Shown here piece by piece: positions 22,461 to 34,622 of a stretch of DNA of 64,000 nucleotides (position 1 is its first letter; each line of letters begins with the position of its first letter). The translations under genes were made by a program, and so were the position numbers. This DNA is from Gentiana macrophylla (lineage: Eukaryota > Streptophyta > Magnoliopsida > Gentianales > Gentianaceae). The stretch lies in contig CM047806.1 of NCBI GenBank assembly GCA_026214975.1, forward strand, positions 99,875,832 to 99,939,831, given 5' to 3'. The notes beneath the pieces were generated by a model. That model did no database searches and had not been told where the DNA came from. It saw only the letters and a list, made by a program, of their open reading frames with translations.

Positions 22461-22848
22461 AATAGGAGTAAGCATAAAATGACAAGTTTGTGAGCTAGAG
22501 ATAAGGACTATACTTTTAGGTATTTTTGTTTTAACCCATCATTAGAACTTCATTGCCTAATAGATACATTTGATTACAGTAATAACCAAAAATTGTCATG
22601 TGTCATTTTTAAATCGAGTTTATATTTAACGTATCATAATAATAATTATTTCACATATAATACAAATTTGCATTAAGACCCATAGCTAACTATGGGCGTC
22701 CGCCACCGTATGTTTACTATTCCCTCCGCCCCATTTATTTGTTTAGTTTGTCTTTTCACACAGACAAGTTAAAGCCAGTAGTTAATACTTTGAGTCCTAT
22801 CAAATGATCAAATATTTTACACATATGCCCTTTTAAGTAGCTTGTTGG

Positions 22849-23350
22849 TGTTAGAATTAGCCTTATATGATTCAATCACATTACCCCTCGGATCGATTAT
22901 GCAAAACTATTGAGAATCAAAACATATCTTTAAAGTGCAAACATACCAATCCAATCCATAGCAATGAAATCACCCTAGGTGTTGTAGGATCGGTCTTCTA
23001 GATCTACACACCTTCTAGTAATTTTCTATAGGAGCCCTTTAGAATTCTCTTGTATTTTATCAATATGATAAATGAGGTCGTAAGAGAGTAGATAGGTGTA
23101 TTTACCTAGTGACCGCAACCCTCCTTATATAGTGAAATTTGTATATTAGACATTTCTAGTGTTACCCATCACAAAACAGAAATTACCTACTCCGAGTTTC
23201 TACACATTAAAGGTCCACACCCTAACATACATTATAGCCTAACAACCATAACCAGATTAGATCACTTTTATATCGGGCTAATCATTATTGATAATTCCTA
23301 ATAAATAATTATTTCACATATAAGCCCAACGCTGGATTAATGATCCAACA
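22849..23350 (-). repeat. 3' LTR of TE8 (502 bp)
   Basis: On the plus strand it begins TGTTAGAATTAG and ends GATCCAACA, with TGTTRG/CCAACA inverted ends. The sequence CTCCTTATATAGTG (and its copy near 28655) occurs in both LTRs and confirms the pairing. Confidence 0.85.
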
Positions 23351-23364
23351 ATCTCCCACTTGGG
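23351..23364 (-). other. Polypurine tract of TE8
   Basis: On the minus strand it reads CCAAGTGGGAGAT just before the LTR start TGTTGGATC. It resembles the tract of TE1. Confidence 0.85.
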
Positions 23365-23789
23365 CTATATGTGTAACCTTAAAATTATTTATCACTAGAT
23401 AAACGAATGAGCGCCAACTTTGTCTGCCGCCATAAAAATGTATCAATAACAATCATGTCCATCAATCCCATCATCATAGGACCAAAGCGCCTTTGTCACA
23501 TCTATCGTGACGGACCCATCAATGATCACGATGCTAACAAAACTCAATGATATGGATCATGATGTGGATGCATAGCATGGAAAATAATAGGACATGTGAT
23601 CTTAACATGTACATTTCCAACTGGTCCACCTTAAACTTTAGTGAGATCAAACCATATATCGAGATCAAAGTGTGAAATAACCGAAACTCTAATTTCTGCA
23701 GAAACAAACGTAATCAGAATCGTGAATTTTTACTTTAAATCAAACAATCAAAAATGTGTCTACATAGAAACAAATGTTATCAATTACAA

Positions 23790-25512
23790 ACTCCCACTAT
23801 ACCTAAGTATCCTTAACTGACATGACACCCATATGAGCAGTATGCTCAATCATCTTGGGTGGTTGTCCCTTAGTGAGTGGATCCACAATAATCAAGTTTG
23901 TCATCATAATTTCAATAGACACCCTTCCACTTTGAACTCTCTATCTTTAAACAACTATGAACATTATATAAAAGTTCTCAAACATTGATAAGTTCTTGTT
24001 GTTAGATTAAAACACCATGAATTATTATCATAAGAATCCTTAATTGTTCTTATATGACCAAAAACTCGCAGCCCGAAATAAGTCTTCCACATCCATATCC
24101 CATCACTAGTGGCTTCAAAAGCCCCGAATTTTGTCTCCAAAGTCAAATAATTCATAAGTGTCTGCTTAGCACTTTTCAGAAAAACAACTTCTTTTGACAA
24201 AATGAAGACATAACCTTATGTGGATTTAAATGTATCTTTACATCCACCAAAATCTTAGTCAAGATAATCAATGATCTCTAACTTTTCTCACCTGCAAATA
24301 CGAGCATCCTATATTTTGTTTTTTTGTAAGTACTTTATAAACTTATAGAATCTTAGTCAGTATACCAAATGACCATTTCCAGAATCTTTTAAGAATCTTC
24401 TCAACCTAACTGAAAAGTATGCAATAACTTGACACGTACAAACCTAAGCACATATTAGACTCCCAATAAATGAATTAATGGGAATCTTCTGCATTTCCTC
24501 ATACTTTGAATCATTATAAAAGGGCACAGTTTGAGACTGAACTTATCGCCTTTATGCACACTAGTACCATGTGGATTACAATCCAAAGATGTCGAATCTC
24601 TAAGAAAACTTTATCGATATAGTCTATTTGTAATGATCCAATAATACATCAGGAATAATCCCGATATACATGGATCCCAAAACTGAATCAGTGTCACCTA
24701 AATCTTTCAACTCAAAGCCGGACGAGAGAAAAGATTTAGTTTCTTGCTAAGAGTCTATATCATTACTGGTAATCATCAACATGTCAAACCAAGGGTATGA
24801 ACCTACTCCCACAAACTTTATGGTAGATACATTGATCAAGCGAATTTGACTAAAAACCAAATGAGACAATGATTTGATGAAATCTAACATACCATTAACG
24901 GGAAAATCGTTTGAGTCCGTAGATGGATTTCTTTATTTTGCAAACCATATTCTTTGCGTCACCAAATGCAAATTTTTCTGGAAGCACCGAATGAATGTTT
25001 CATCAATGTCACCACTGACAAACATTGTCTTTACATTCATCTAATGTAACTCATAATCCATATAAGCAAGTAGAGCCATAAATATACTGAAAGGGCCTTT
25101 CAAAGAAACTAGAGACAAAGCCTTTTATAATATATGCTCTTTGAGTAAAGCCTTTAATGACAAGACAAACCTTATATCTTTCCACATTACCATCTCAATC
25201 CTCTTGGTCTAAAATGTCCATTTACAACCAATGGGTTTCGATCCTTCCTCGATAATGTTAAGATCCTAAATGTCATTGTCCATTATGGACTTCATCTTTT
25301 ATTGCATAACCTCACCCACTTATGAGACTTGTAGCTTCCATGGCTTGGGGAATGGTAACCGGATCGCCCTCCATAATGCCAGGATCCTTATGCTTAAAGA
25401 GGTAAACAATAAAATCATACTCAATTGTTGACCTCAATTCTCTAAGTGGAGTTACTATGTTATGTGTCACCGATTTCTCATGTGGTACCTCATATGCTCA
25501 TGTTTCGCCTAA
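23790..25512 (-). pseudogene. TE8 pol part 1: RT, RNase H and pol C-terminus
   Basis: On the minus strand, from right to left: the RT N-terminal region (E-D-N/S-K type stretch ending in the copia 'I-G-C-K-W' equivalent near 25215), the catalytic site decayed from Y-V-D-D to H-V-D-D (plus positions 24772-24783) followed by I-T-S-N-D-I, and near 23850-23900 the pol C-terminal phrase V-D-P-L-T-K-G-Q-P-P-K with H-M-G-V. Stops are frequent. The order and direction agree with the 3' LTR at the left. Confidence 0.75.
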
Positions 25513-28187
25513 TTAATACTTTTTTGTGACATACGCTACGATTGTATTTAGGTAATATTTTTTTGGACATCATTTAAGTTAGATATTTTATTCAATAATA
25601 TGTCCATATAAGGTATTATGGTAAGATCCAAAAAATTAAAGCAAACCCAATTTTGTAGACCTTTCTTTAAAGTGGTTATTACGATAAAATCTAACATTGA
25701 TATATTGTCGCTTTGCATCTATTTTGTCTCTAATCGATTTGTTGAAATGATATGTCGCCAAAGTGAGCTCTACGTGGAAATTGATTTACGGTAGGATGTA
25801 AAATGGTTTGTGTTTTTATAAATTCATGCGTATAGTATTTGGCCCAAAGGAAGGGTACTATTTGGCGTAATTGTAAATACACACGTGATGATGAATACGT
25901 GACAATTATTCGGTTTCCATGTGGGTAATAGATACAAATTCAAATATTGGTCTATTATTTGACAAGATTTATCATCAAGGCCAGTTTGATCACTACGCCA
26001 AGATGTCAATTACGAGTTAATATTATCATTCAAAAATGAGATATTAATGTCGTGGCCGGTATCTTGTGACGAGAAATGTATCATAAAATTGTTTGATTAT
26101 GGATATTCTTCGGATCTTATATATGTGAGCTTAAGGTCAATTGAGTTGTTATCTCAGATTTACTTTTAAGTTCTCGCTTAAAGTATATTTGCTCCTTGAA
26201 GCATTATATTCCTCCACTAATTGTCTATGACTTCAAGCTGCTAGAAAGAACAAGTTTGTTCTTGTCAATCGCTACCATGGATCTAGACTTGAAATTTAGG
26301 TATGATCCTTTCAAACCTCTCGCTTTGATAGTAAAGTCAAACATATTTTTACTTTGAGAAGTGAGAGTGATCAAACAGGTTGAGTCAAGTGATCTTGCAG
26401 GAAGTCATTCTAGATACTCTAAAAGTGGCATAAGGATTATTATGACTATTTATAAAATTTTATATTCAATAGAGTTGCATAATGTCCAGGAAGAGAAAGA
26501 CGAGGCATACCTTTCTATGTCTAAGTTAGTCTCTGTAAGGCACAAGGGCTAATGCAACATAAGGGGCACACTCAGAAATGGCTCATCCGATTTCCAAACT
26601 TCAGTCTTTGATTTGGATATTCATGATGGCCTTCTCGTGCAATTTACCATTCTTTCTCTTCATGCACAATATGGTAATTGAATGTCGTTATAACCGACAT
26701 AAGGAATAGTGGGAGTTGAAGAAATTGATTTCCCAATCGAGTGCAAGAAGTCGAATGATTGAAATTTGAGCAACCGTAAGTGCTAAATATGGCCACCATT
26801 AAAGGTAATGACACAATAAAATTTAAGTTTAAGGAAGTCGCTAGTATTCAACATTAGGCAAAAGTGACAACATAAGGATATTGGTTGTTTCTATGCCAAT
26901 AGCCAGAACACAACAAAAGATTGCTTGATGTATCATGCTTAGAAAAATAGAGATAATTTTCCTTTTCTCGTTTGTTAAGTGGGTTGAGTTTATTTATGCC
27001 CGAACACACTTGGTGGATAGATTCGATGCTTCTATGCACTTAAGCGTGAATATGCAGTAGTAACTAGCATTATCAATCACGAGTTGTTGTTGAAAGATAC
27101 GTCTTTGTGGGTGATGCTAATGCAATTAGTTTAAGGCTATTCAGACACTAGATTGTTACCGGAGTTTGAACATTTTCAAGACTTGGAAGAGACCTATCAA
27201 GACTTCTTTATGGCGGAATTCAGTTTTTTTTTTCATTTCTTTATTGGAAAAATCGATATTCTTGTTCAATTAAGAATGATACCTTTCCAGTATTCGGATA
27301 AAATATGTTCTAATCATTTGGTTTTCGGTGATATTCTAGATTTGGTAGATACCATTGTATCTTTAATAACACCCTGCTTTTAGTTTTAATGGCATAAATC
27401 AAAATTGATGGTTCCTATATGGTTTGGCATTAGCATTTAAGGAAAATTCTCAAAAGGGAATATAAATGCTTGTGCTAGATGGAATATTTGGTCCCCTTGA
27501 TATGTCAGATGGTTTTGTCTGGGGAGGTTGTATATATTATGGGGCAACAAACCAATATAAGGAGATTTTGTGTTTATTCTCTAGAATGTCCTAGAATTGA
27601 TATATATGGCCACTTGCTATCTATTCCCTATGGTATCTTTGAATTGCAAAGAATGTAGAATATCAAATTCAAAGACGCTCATTCGATATTTAATTGCCTA
27701 TAATAGTGAGATACATGTCATTATGAAAATTAAAGTTAGCAGCCTCATACTAAATAAATCCTCATTACAATAGTAACCAAAACCCCATATGAAATATGGA
27801 CTGGGAAAAACTAGTATTTGGTGTAATCATATTGGAGGTTGTCCAACTAAGGGTAGGGCTTATAAACCAAAGGAAAGAAAATTGGACTCAAGAATGGTAA
27901 ATTGTTATGTAATGTGGTGTTTTTTTAAGAGATCTAGGGGTTTTAAATTCTATGGTCATAGTTTCATTTTTTCCCCTATTAGACGGGATCTTAAAGGTTC
28001 CTTGAGGATATTGAGTTGGGGGGTTGGGGAAGATAAGGTATGAAATATTGTCTTTAAAGAAGAGCCTACTATAACTCTCCCTATAGTGGTAGTTGGTTAC
28101 AATTGTTTTCCCAAATGGGATGTATACTATTGCCAGATATAGTTTATGAAAACATTCTTGAACTTCCAATTAGGCAACCTCAACATC
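25513..28187 (+). pseudogene. TE8 pol part 2, inverted: gag-like leader, protease and integrase C-terminus
   Basis: This half of the element reads on the plus strand. The protease active site is seen at 27009-27055 as W-W-I-D-S then A-S-M-H-L-S, with a one-base loss at the catalytic Gly. At 27784-28080 the integrase C-terminal block appears: G-C-P-T-K-G-R-A-Y-K-P, E-R-K-L-D-S-R, C-Y-V-M-W-C and R-S-R-G-F-K-F-Y, a hallmark of copia GKGY-like modules. The expected gag lies between 25.5 and 26.9 kb but is too decayed to define; a zinc knuckle was not found. The orientation is opposite to the rest of the element. Confidence 0.7.
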
Positions 28188-28569
28188 CTCAAGAACATAT
28201 ACAGGAACAACATGAGCATATGAGGTATCATATGAGAAATCAGTGACACCGCAACATAGGAACTCCACTAAAGAATTGAGGTCAACAATTCAGTATGATT
28301 ATATTGTTTACTTCCTTAAGCATAAGGATCCTGACATTATGGAGGACGATCCGATTACCATTCCCCAAGCAATGGAAAGCTCTAAGTCCCATAAGTGGAT
28401 TGAGGTTATGCAATAAGAGATGAAGTCCATAAAGGACAATGACATTTAGATCTTCTAACATTATCGTAAGGATCAAACTCATTGGTTGTAAATGGACATT
28501 TTAGACCAAGAGGGATTCAAATGGTAATGTCAAAAGATATAAGGTTTGTCGCCATTAAGGGATTTATCG
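28188..28569 (+). pseudogene. Second, inverted copy of the TE8 RT N-terminus
   Basis: On the plus strand it encodes D-D-P-I-T-I-P-Q-A-M-E-S-S then H-K-W-I-E-V-M-Q and, after stops, the phrase corresponding to W-I-F-K-T-K in intact copia RT. Nearly the same sequence is present in reverse at 25147-25512, so the two form a 360-380 bp inverted repeat. Confidence 0.8.
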
Positions 28570-28885
28570 AATCGGTCGTAGAACCCCCAAAACCTCTATA
28601 ATCTCTCTAGATTGGAGACAGAAGAGTTGAGAATAGGTGTGTGACCTAGGGACCACAACCCTCCTTATATAGTGAAATTTATATATTAGGCATTTCCAGT
28701 TTTACCCATCGCAAAACAGAAATTTACCTCTGAGTTTATACACATTAAAGGTCCACACCCTAGTGATACATTATAACTCAATAACCATAACCAGATTAGA
28801 TCACTTTTATATCGGCTAATCATTATTGATACCATAATAAATAATTTATCACATATAATCCCTATGTTGCATTAATGATCCAATA
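28570..28885 (-). repeat. 5' LTR of TE8, truncated at its inner side
   Basis: It matches about the last 250-300 bp of the left LTR (ATAGGTGT, CCTCCTTATATAGTGAAATTT, AAAGGTCCACACCCTA, ATTAATGATCCAA). The first part, which would meet the primer site, is missing or scrambled. The end has CAATA in place of CAACA. Confidence 0.75.
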
Positions 28886-29039
28886 GTTGGAGCATTTAAT
28901 TCAACACACTTTTGATTGTAAATGATGTAAAGAAGGAATGACATTTGAAGAAATTTGACAATTAAGGAACAAAATGGACAATTATTTCGGGACAAACCAA
29001 AAAGGAAACGTAGATAATTGTAATGTGACGGAGGGAGTA

Positions 29040-29179
29040 TAATAATGGCAAGTAGTGTTCCAAATAAAATTATCATTGACATAAACGGTAGACAACTAGT
29101 AAATCTTTATTTTGTGTAATCGAGCCATCTACGACCGATTTTCTCTGCTTTAATTTACATGTTGTTAGCCTGATCACCT
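29040..29179. other. Short flank, nothing recognised
   Basis: No gene or repeat edge is visible between the MITE end and the Athila LTR fragment. Confidence 0.3.
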
Positions 29180-29678
29180 CACTACATGTCATCGTGAATT
29201 AGCACGATGTAACATCATTTAAGTTCTAGTTTGACATAGTTAATCGATCTCAAGGTACTTCCAGCCATTTTTTGTGTGGCACCCTAGGAGGTTTTCGGTT
29301 CACGCACATAGACGCCCACTGTCAATGAATATAAACATGATGAGAAACATGGTGAAATTTGGGGATAGCACCAGAGTCACAATGAATATAAATTCACCAA
29401 TGAGGAAGATCAATTTATAATTGAGGGAGTGTTTAATTGCTCATAGTAAGGACTAGTTTCTTAGAATTCATAAGAGAAATATTTGTATATTCTGCGTATC
29501 AATTGATTACTTTCCTTGAATTCTATTTAGTCAAAGACCACCTTATTTGGTTCTCAATCTTGGATTTGAATTTGCATAATTAATTGTGCCTAGGCTCTAT
29601 AGGATCGACTTTGATTCGCTTTTACTATACCGCAATTGACTAGTCCTTTGATAGTGTTGTGACTTGCACGCGATCACC
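29180..29678 (+). repeat. 3' end fragment of an Athila-like LTR
   Basis: The final part (GATCGACTTTGATTCGC, then TGTGACTTGCACGCGATCA) parallels the end of the TE2 LTR at 5215-5295. No primer binding site follows, so the fragment is cut after the LTR end or is a remnant of a 3' LTR. The left limit is a guess. Confidence 0.5.
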
Positions 29679-29825
29679 ATGTAGTAATTTTAGATGCAAC
29701 ATTGGATTATATGCATTACACGTGTCAGATGGGTCTTGGTTAGGTATTAACATACCTTTATTTTGCTATGAGTTCTCGATAATCCTCAACATCCTAGACC
29801 CTCTACAAGATAAAGGTCAAGGGAA

Positions 29826-30114
29826 TGTCGATCAGAAGTCACCGATGTACTCACGATAATATGAAGACACTCAAAGAAATTCACCGATAGTATGGAAGCC
29901 CAACAACCAGCTGATCATTTTAGTATGATGTAATCTAGAAAATGGTATTCTGTTATAGTTTGTTATAACCATTTGTAGCTTATTTCTGATCGATTCACGA
30001 GGTGTATGGTTATAAATGCCTTATGTTTAGTCGCATTGTAACTTAACTTGTAACTTTCTACCATCAATAATATTCCGATTTTATCTTTAGTTTATAATTC
30101 TATAAACTTCATCA
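29826..30114 (+). repeat. 5' LTR of a plus-strand copia element (TE10); start approximate
   Basis: It ends CATCA directly before a Met-type primer site. The segment 29860-30090 also occurs in reverse orientation at 57600-57860, with shared phrases such as ATCATTTTAGTATGATGTAA and TAGTTTGTTATAACCATTTG. The LTR is short, near 290 bp, as in the Ale/Retrofit branch. A TATA-like TATAAATGCC lies at 30011-30020. The start TGTCGATCAG is only the best candidate. Confidence 0.6.
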
Positions 30115-30126
30115 TGGTATCGTGAG
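30115..30126 (+). other. Primer binding site, initiator-Met tRNA type, mutated
   Basis: TGGTATCGTGAG matches the usual TGGTATCAGAGC in its first seven bases and is decayed after that. It follows the LTR end directly. Confidence 0.65.
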
Positions 30127-30359
30127 TAGAAATTTGAGAATTTATGAATGCTTTCTGCGTTTTTCCTTAATCTTTGAAGAATCTTGAGAGTATTTTTCAT
30201 CTTTTCTGAGATTTTAGTTTCTTGAGAGTAAACTGTCATCATTTTCATATTTTTTTGATTAGTTCTTGATCGGTTTTTTCACTTTCATTACCAATGGAGT
30301 TCTTGATAGCCATGGCAAATGGGGTTAAACAAGACATAAATCCTCCACCCATTATATGC

Positions 30360-31270
30360 ACATCCGAATAAGAATCCTTCTCTAGTTCTTGTTCAGCCAT
30401 TAATGAATGGCAATAACTATAATCCATGGAAAATGTACATGGAGATGGTGCTAATCACCAAGAACAATATTGGCTTCGTAGACGGCACAATTAAAAGGCC
30501 AGAAGCAGATTCAGCAGATTTCCATGTATGGAGACAATGTGATACAATGGTGTGATCATGGATCTTGAATTTGTAGAGAACACCATTGCCCAGGGTTTGA
30601 TGTGCTTCAAGAATGCACATGCAGTTTGAAAGAATCTTGCAGTAAGATTTTCAAATGTTGATGCCTCAAGACTTTCAAATCTTCTTGAAGAAATGCATCT
30701 CACAAGCAAGGCATGACTCACAATCAATATTTCACAAAGTTAATGATTCTTTGGGAAGAAATCAAGACCATTAGGCCTATACCAGGTCTGTTTTGTGATC
30801 CCCAATGTCACCGCAATGTAATTTGCACTGTGGATCATATGAGGCTAAACATGTCATGAAATTCCTTAAAGGTTTGAGGGATGAATTTGAGTCAATGGTC
30901 TCACATGCGATGTTGATGGTGCCCTTTCTAGAAATTCATGATGCCTTTGCAATAGCAATCAAGTTTGAAAGACATAAGTTGTAATGTGGCTAACAAGGCC
31001 AATACAATATTCCATGGTTCTCTTGTCACAAAAGAATGGATGGACAAAATCAGATTGTCACAGACCTAACTCGCCGCAAATCCTGCACCTAAAATCCCAA
31101 TAAGATGCAATGTAGTTTTTGTGGATTCAATGGTCATATTGAGGAGACTCAAGTATAAGAAGCATGGCTTTTCTCCCGGTTTCAAGTGTAGAGACAATAT
31201 GGTAGAAGATGAACAATCGCCATAAGAAGATCACAAACCAAGTAGGTTCATCGACCAAGGTCCGCTGACC
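30360..31270 (+). pseudogene. TE10 gag (copia, Ale/Retrofit-like)
   Basis: The conserved start P-S-L-V-L-V...N-Y-N-P-W-K appears at about 30375-30440, followed by N-N-I-G-F-V-D-G-T-I, the standard N-terminal block of this gag family (usually L-x-G-x-N-Y-x-x-W). Further on are F-L-K-G-L-R-D-E-F-E-S-M near 30865 and a zinc knuckle C-x2-C-x4-H at 31111-31137, in which the last Cys is replaced. At least six stops interrupt it. Gag would form the particle that holds the RNA. Confidence 0.8.
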
Positions 31271-31414
31271 GGGTTTCTAATCTACAAAGACATCAACTTG
31301 ATGTTGATGGCTCAATAATGATCCTCCTAGACATGCAGATTTCCTATTGGTCAACTCCGCCGATATTGTCACACACAACTCACCGCTATAGGAAAAGTGA
31401 TTTAAATTTAGTAA

Positions 31415-31664
31415 GACCAATACAATGGATCTTGGACTCGTGCCATAGAACACATTGTAGATCATTAGATCTATTGAGCAATCGCAAACCTTCATCCGTA
31501 TAAAACGGACCGCTTAATGGAAATAATGTTCTTCTCACTCATATAGACAAGTAAGGATGAACCTCAATTGGTCCTACATGATGTGTTTTGCATCCTTGGT
31601 TCTAAATATAACCTTTATCCTTACCCCTTTTATTAATCATACAAAAGGTGCGCTGTCTTTTTTG
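31415..31664 (+). pseudogene. TE10 protease start, cut by element B
   Basis: W-I-L-D-S-C is encoded at 31426-31443 in place of the usual W-I-x-D-S-G, followed after a one-base shift by E-H-I. The downstream phrase L-x-x-V-L-H-D-V-F and K-Y-N-L (31565-31615) is the typical copia protease/integrase junction block. The sequence stops at the target duplication of element B (31665-31669), and no continuation is found right of B. Confidence 0.75.
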
Positions 31665-31669
31665 GCTAA

Positions 31670-33278
31670 TGTTCGTAAAACTAGTTTTAAATTTATAAAC
31701 CGAAACACCCCAAGTATAAGGTTCAGAGTAAAGCGTGTTAACGGGTCATCCTAAGGGAGTCGAGTGTTTATCGGATTAAAGTACGGGTTATTATATCGAT
31801 TATGTCACAAATTATTATCTAAAACTAAGGTATATATTAACTATAATATAAAACGATGAATAATGGCTAAAATAAAACAGAAACAGTAAAAATTGACATC
31901 GACGGCCGCTTCATCAAGGTGGACGGGCGCTCGATATCGCTCGCGAATGTAAACATGCATAAAAACACCGTAAAAACTAGAATCTTTAAAATAACTAAAC
32001 GAGCAATAAAAGTTGATAATGAACGATTTGATTTATCAAAGAATTAAAAGAACGACAAGGCAACGAAATCCACCAATCAACCAACCAACCCCAACTAGAT
32101 TGTGAGCTAAAAATACGGTTTTTAGTAATGATCAAATCACTTAATTCGATTAAATCTCTTTAATCAATTTCTAGGTTTTGCTTTCTTTTCAAGCCAAACT
32201 AAACTAACATGCATAACACGATCATGAGATTGTCTCCAATACTCTACTCAATTAATCATAAACAATCTCTTGAATTACAATTAATTGCATCAATTGAAAA
32301 GATCAAAGCTTGAACAATATTCTCATATAAATTCAATCAAAAAGGTAGTTTCATCGATCTCTTGATTCAATAAAACATAAACAATTAATCACAACATTCA
32401 ATTGATAAAAAACAGTGAATTTAACTCACTAAAAATATAGCTCAAAATCCTCTAGCTGGTGTAGTTGTTGATTGGTTTCTCCGTTGTCCCACCACTGACT
32501 TGCTTAGCCAACAATCATATTGGTGATCATGATTGTCGGGATGGAAGAGTTCATCTTCGAGTTTGCTTCTTGGATTATGCGGTCGCTAGGGTTTTGAATG
32601 AATGAATAATGCGATGATGCCCTCTGGGTTTGATATGAACTGTATTTATAAGATTTTGAGGCGGCTAGTGGTTAATTCAAGCGATTGACGCCTGCCTCAG
32701 AAAGGTAGACGCCCGCCCAGTGCGTAAAATTTATCGAGTCGGGCCGAGCCTTCTGGATGCCCGCCCTATGCAAAATAGACGCCAGCCAAAGAAAATCATA
32801 AGACTCAATCCACTTCTTCCTCCTCGACGCCGTCAATATTATAACGCCCGCCCAGTGGACGGAACAATGACGCCGCCCATCAAAACCTCGAACTTCCTAA
32901 TCAATCTCCTCTCGACGCCACCCAAAGTTTAAACGCCTCGCCCACCGGACGGGTTAGTGAACGCCGCCATTTTCCCAAGCCGACTTGCATCCTTCTTCTT
33001 CTACTTCAAACCTCCAATTGAGTATCTCTTTTTTAGCTCATTCCAATGCCATGCATGCATACCTACAAGGTGATAAAACACGCAAAATATAGAATCATAC
33101 AAATAGATAAATAATCAACGTTAAACCACATAATTGGCTTGGTTTTTACACTTTAATGAATTCTAAACCCATTCTTTCAATTTATCCTTTAGCAAGTGAT
33201 TTCATATAAAATCACTAAAACACGGAAGATATTGTTACGAGGTAACTCGATATAAACAATAAACTTAGTTGTAAAACA
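31670..33278 (-). repeat. 3' LTR of element B (1609 bp)
   Basis: The termini are TGTTCG and GTAAAACA. It matches the B right LTR in the same orientation and both A LTRs in reverse. It carries a minus-strand TATA box (TATAAATAC, near 32643-32651) and multiple GC-rich motifs of the type GACGCCCGCCC between 32690 and 32970. Confidence 0.93.
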
Positions 33279-33292
33279 ACTCCCCCACACTT
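33279..33292 (-). other. Polypurine tract of element B
   Basis: On the minus strand it reads TAAGTGTGGGGGAGT immediately before the LTR start TGTTTTAC. The same tract precedes the A 3' LTR. Confidence 0.9.
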
Positions 33293-34622
33293 AGACTTTT
33301 GTTCGTCCCGAACAAAACAATCAAAACTAGCTCACTTCCACGCAATCCAAACAGATTCCTAACTCACGTAACAAAAGATACGACAAATATAGCAATTACT
33401 ACCAACATAGAGATAGATTCAAAGTGTGTGAAAAAAGCCCTTTTCAATCTCCACTATTCTTTCAAGACAAAATCTGCTCAAATAATCCTAATGACTTTCC
33501 TAGGTATAGGCAAAGAACTGCTCCACAAAAAGTCTTCCTGTACTTATTAGATAATCCCTAAAACATATCATTCGGTTTATACTGGGGATAGTTAGAAGAT
33601 AACTACGGTTCCTACCAACTTCCATAGTACCATTTACTAAATTTTCTTTATGATTAACTTAATTTCACATATATAGCATATGCCCTCATTCCCAAAGAAT
33701 AGGATGTTTCGTGATAACACCCTAGCCGACTACTATCATCAGCAATGGGAGCTATTGAACCTCATAGTGGTATAGACATTTCGTGATAATGCCCTACCGC
33801 ACTCAAATCATTGGCAATACATCCGACATACACAAATTTTATCCATATTATTCATCTTAGATTGGTATACAAACCTTAAGATATATCCTCCTATCACATT
33901 CAAACCTTCGATATTCACAAGACACGGTTAGAAATTAGGTGTAATGTTTACTGCTACTATTTAGCACAAGTCTCTCTGTGGATAAATCACTAGATAGTGA
34001 ATGGATAAAGTTTAAAATGTCGCTCAATTTCAAAGGCTTACGTGAATATGAAATGAATACTATCTCATATTAGTAAAGCATGCTATAACTATCTCACGTG
34101 GTTACAGCATAATCATCGCCAGAAAACTACAACCAAATGAGCCTTTTGTTTCAATCATATGCTCAGAATCTCCAAAATATTTTAAATTTGGCATGAAATC
34201 CACATTTACTCATTTTCCAATAAATATAACATGAAAACATGTAGACACCCCCACACTTAAATCACATTATGTCCTCGTAATGTGCAAATGAAAGAAAAGA
34301 ATACTTAGCTGGTTGCAAAGTGGTTGTCGGCCGAACATTAATGTACCGCCGCAACTCAGACAAGAATGCATAACATCAAGGAATAGCCGCAAAACCGCTC
34401 AAAAGTATCTCGCAACACTCGACATAGCGATAATCTCGGGACAAGGGGTATATGAGTAAACATGTAGCACATAAAGCATTCACAACAGGACAGGATAACC
34501 AACACACAAATCACCATGGTTTTATTCCTAATGCCCTAAAACTTATCTAAAAAGTAACTTAAAAGACTAGCCGCTTCCTAGAGCGCTTTCTTTATGTCAT
34601 TATCTTGACACAGATTTCAAAG
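33293..34622 (-). other. Non-coding 3' region of element B
   Basis: This 1.3 kb lies between the end of pol and the polypurine tract and matches, in reverse, 47.3-48.7 kb of element A. Athila elements often have an env-like ORF here. I see none in either copy. A repeated phrase of the type GTGATAAYRCCCTA with a Pribnow-like TATC run occurs twice (33712 and 33783). Confidence 0.6.

Larger units (their letters stand above)
25147..28569. repeat. Inverted repeat, arms about 370 bp, 2.7 kb spacer
   Basis: The arms are 25147-25512 and 28188-28569 and cover the RT N-terminal region of TE8. Matching phrases read in opposite directions include CATGAGCATATGAGGTA, GAATTGAGGTCAACAATT, AAGCATAAGGATCCTG and GTAAATGGACATTTTAGACC. 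Confidence 0.85.
22849..28885 (-). mobile_element. Copia element inserted in the MITE, with an inverted interior (TE8)
   Basis: The element is delimited by TGTTAG at the left and GATCCAATA (decayed CA) at the right, and by the target duplication GTTGG at 22844-22848 and 28886-28890. Both LTRs have the same orientation. The left LTR followed by a minus-strand purine tract shows a minus-strand element. The left half of the interior (RT, RNase H) is in the expected minus orientation. The right half (gag/protease/integrase and a second RT start) reads plus. It is thus a 6.0 kb rearranged, inactive copy. Confidence 0.85.
22720..29037. mobile_element. Stowaway-like MITE split by a copia element
   Basis: The left end reads TTCCCTCCGCCCC and the right end GTGACGGAGGGAG, the inverted ends of Stowaway (Tc1/mariner type) MITEs. 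A TA target duplication flanks both ends (22718-22719 and 29038-29039). The two MITE pieces (22720-22848 and 28886-29037) join cleanly when the copia element between them and one GTTGG are removed, giving a MITE of about 276 bp. It has no coding capacity and would have needed a mariner-type transposase supplied elsewhere. Confidence 0.85.
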
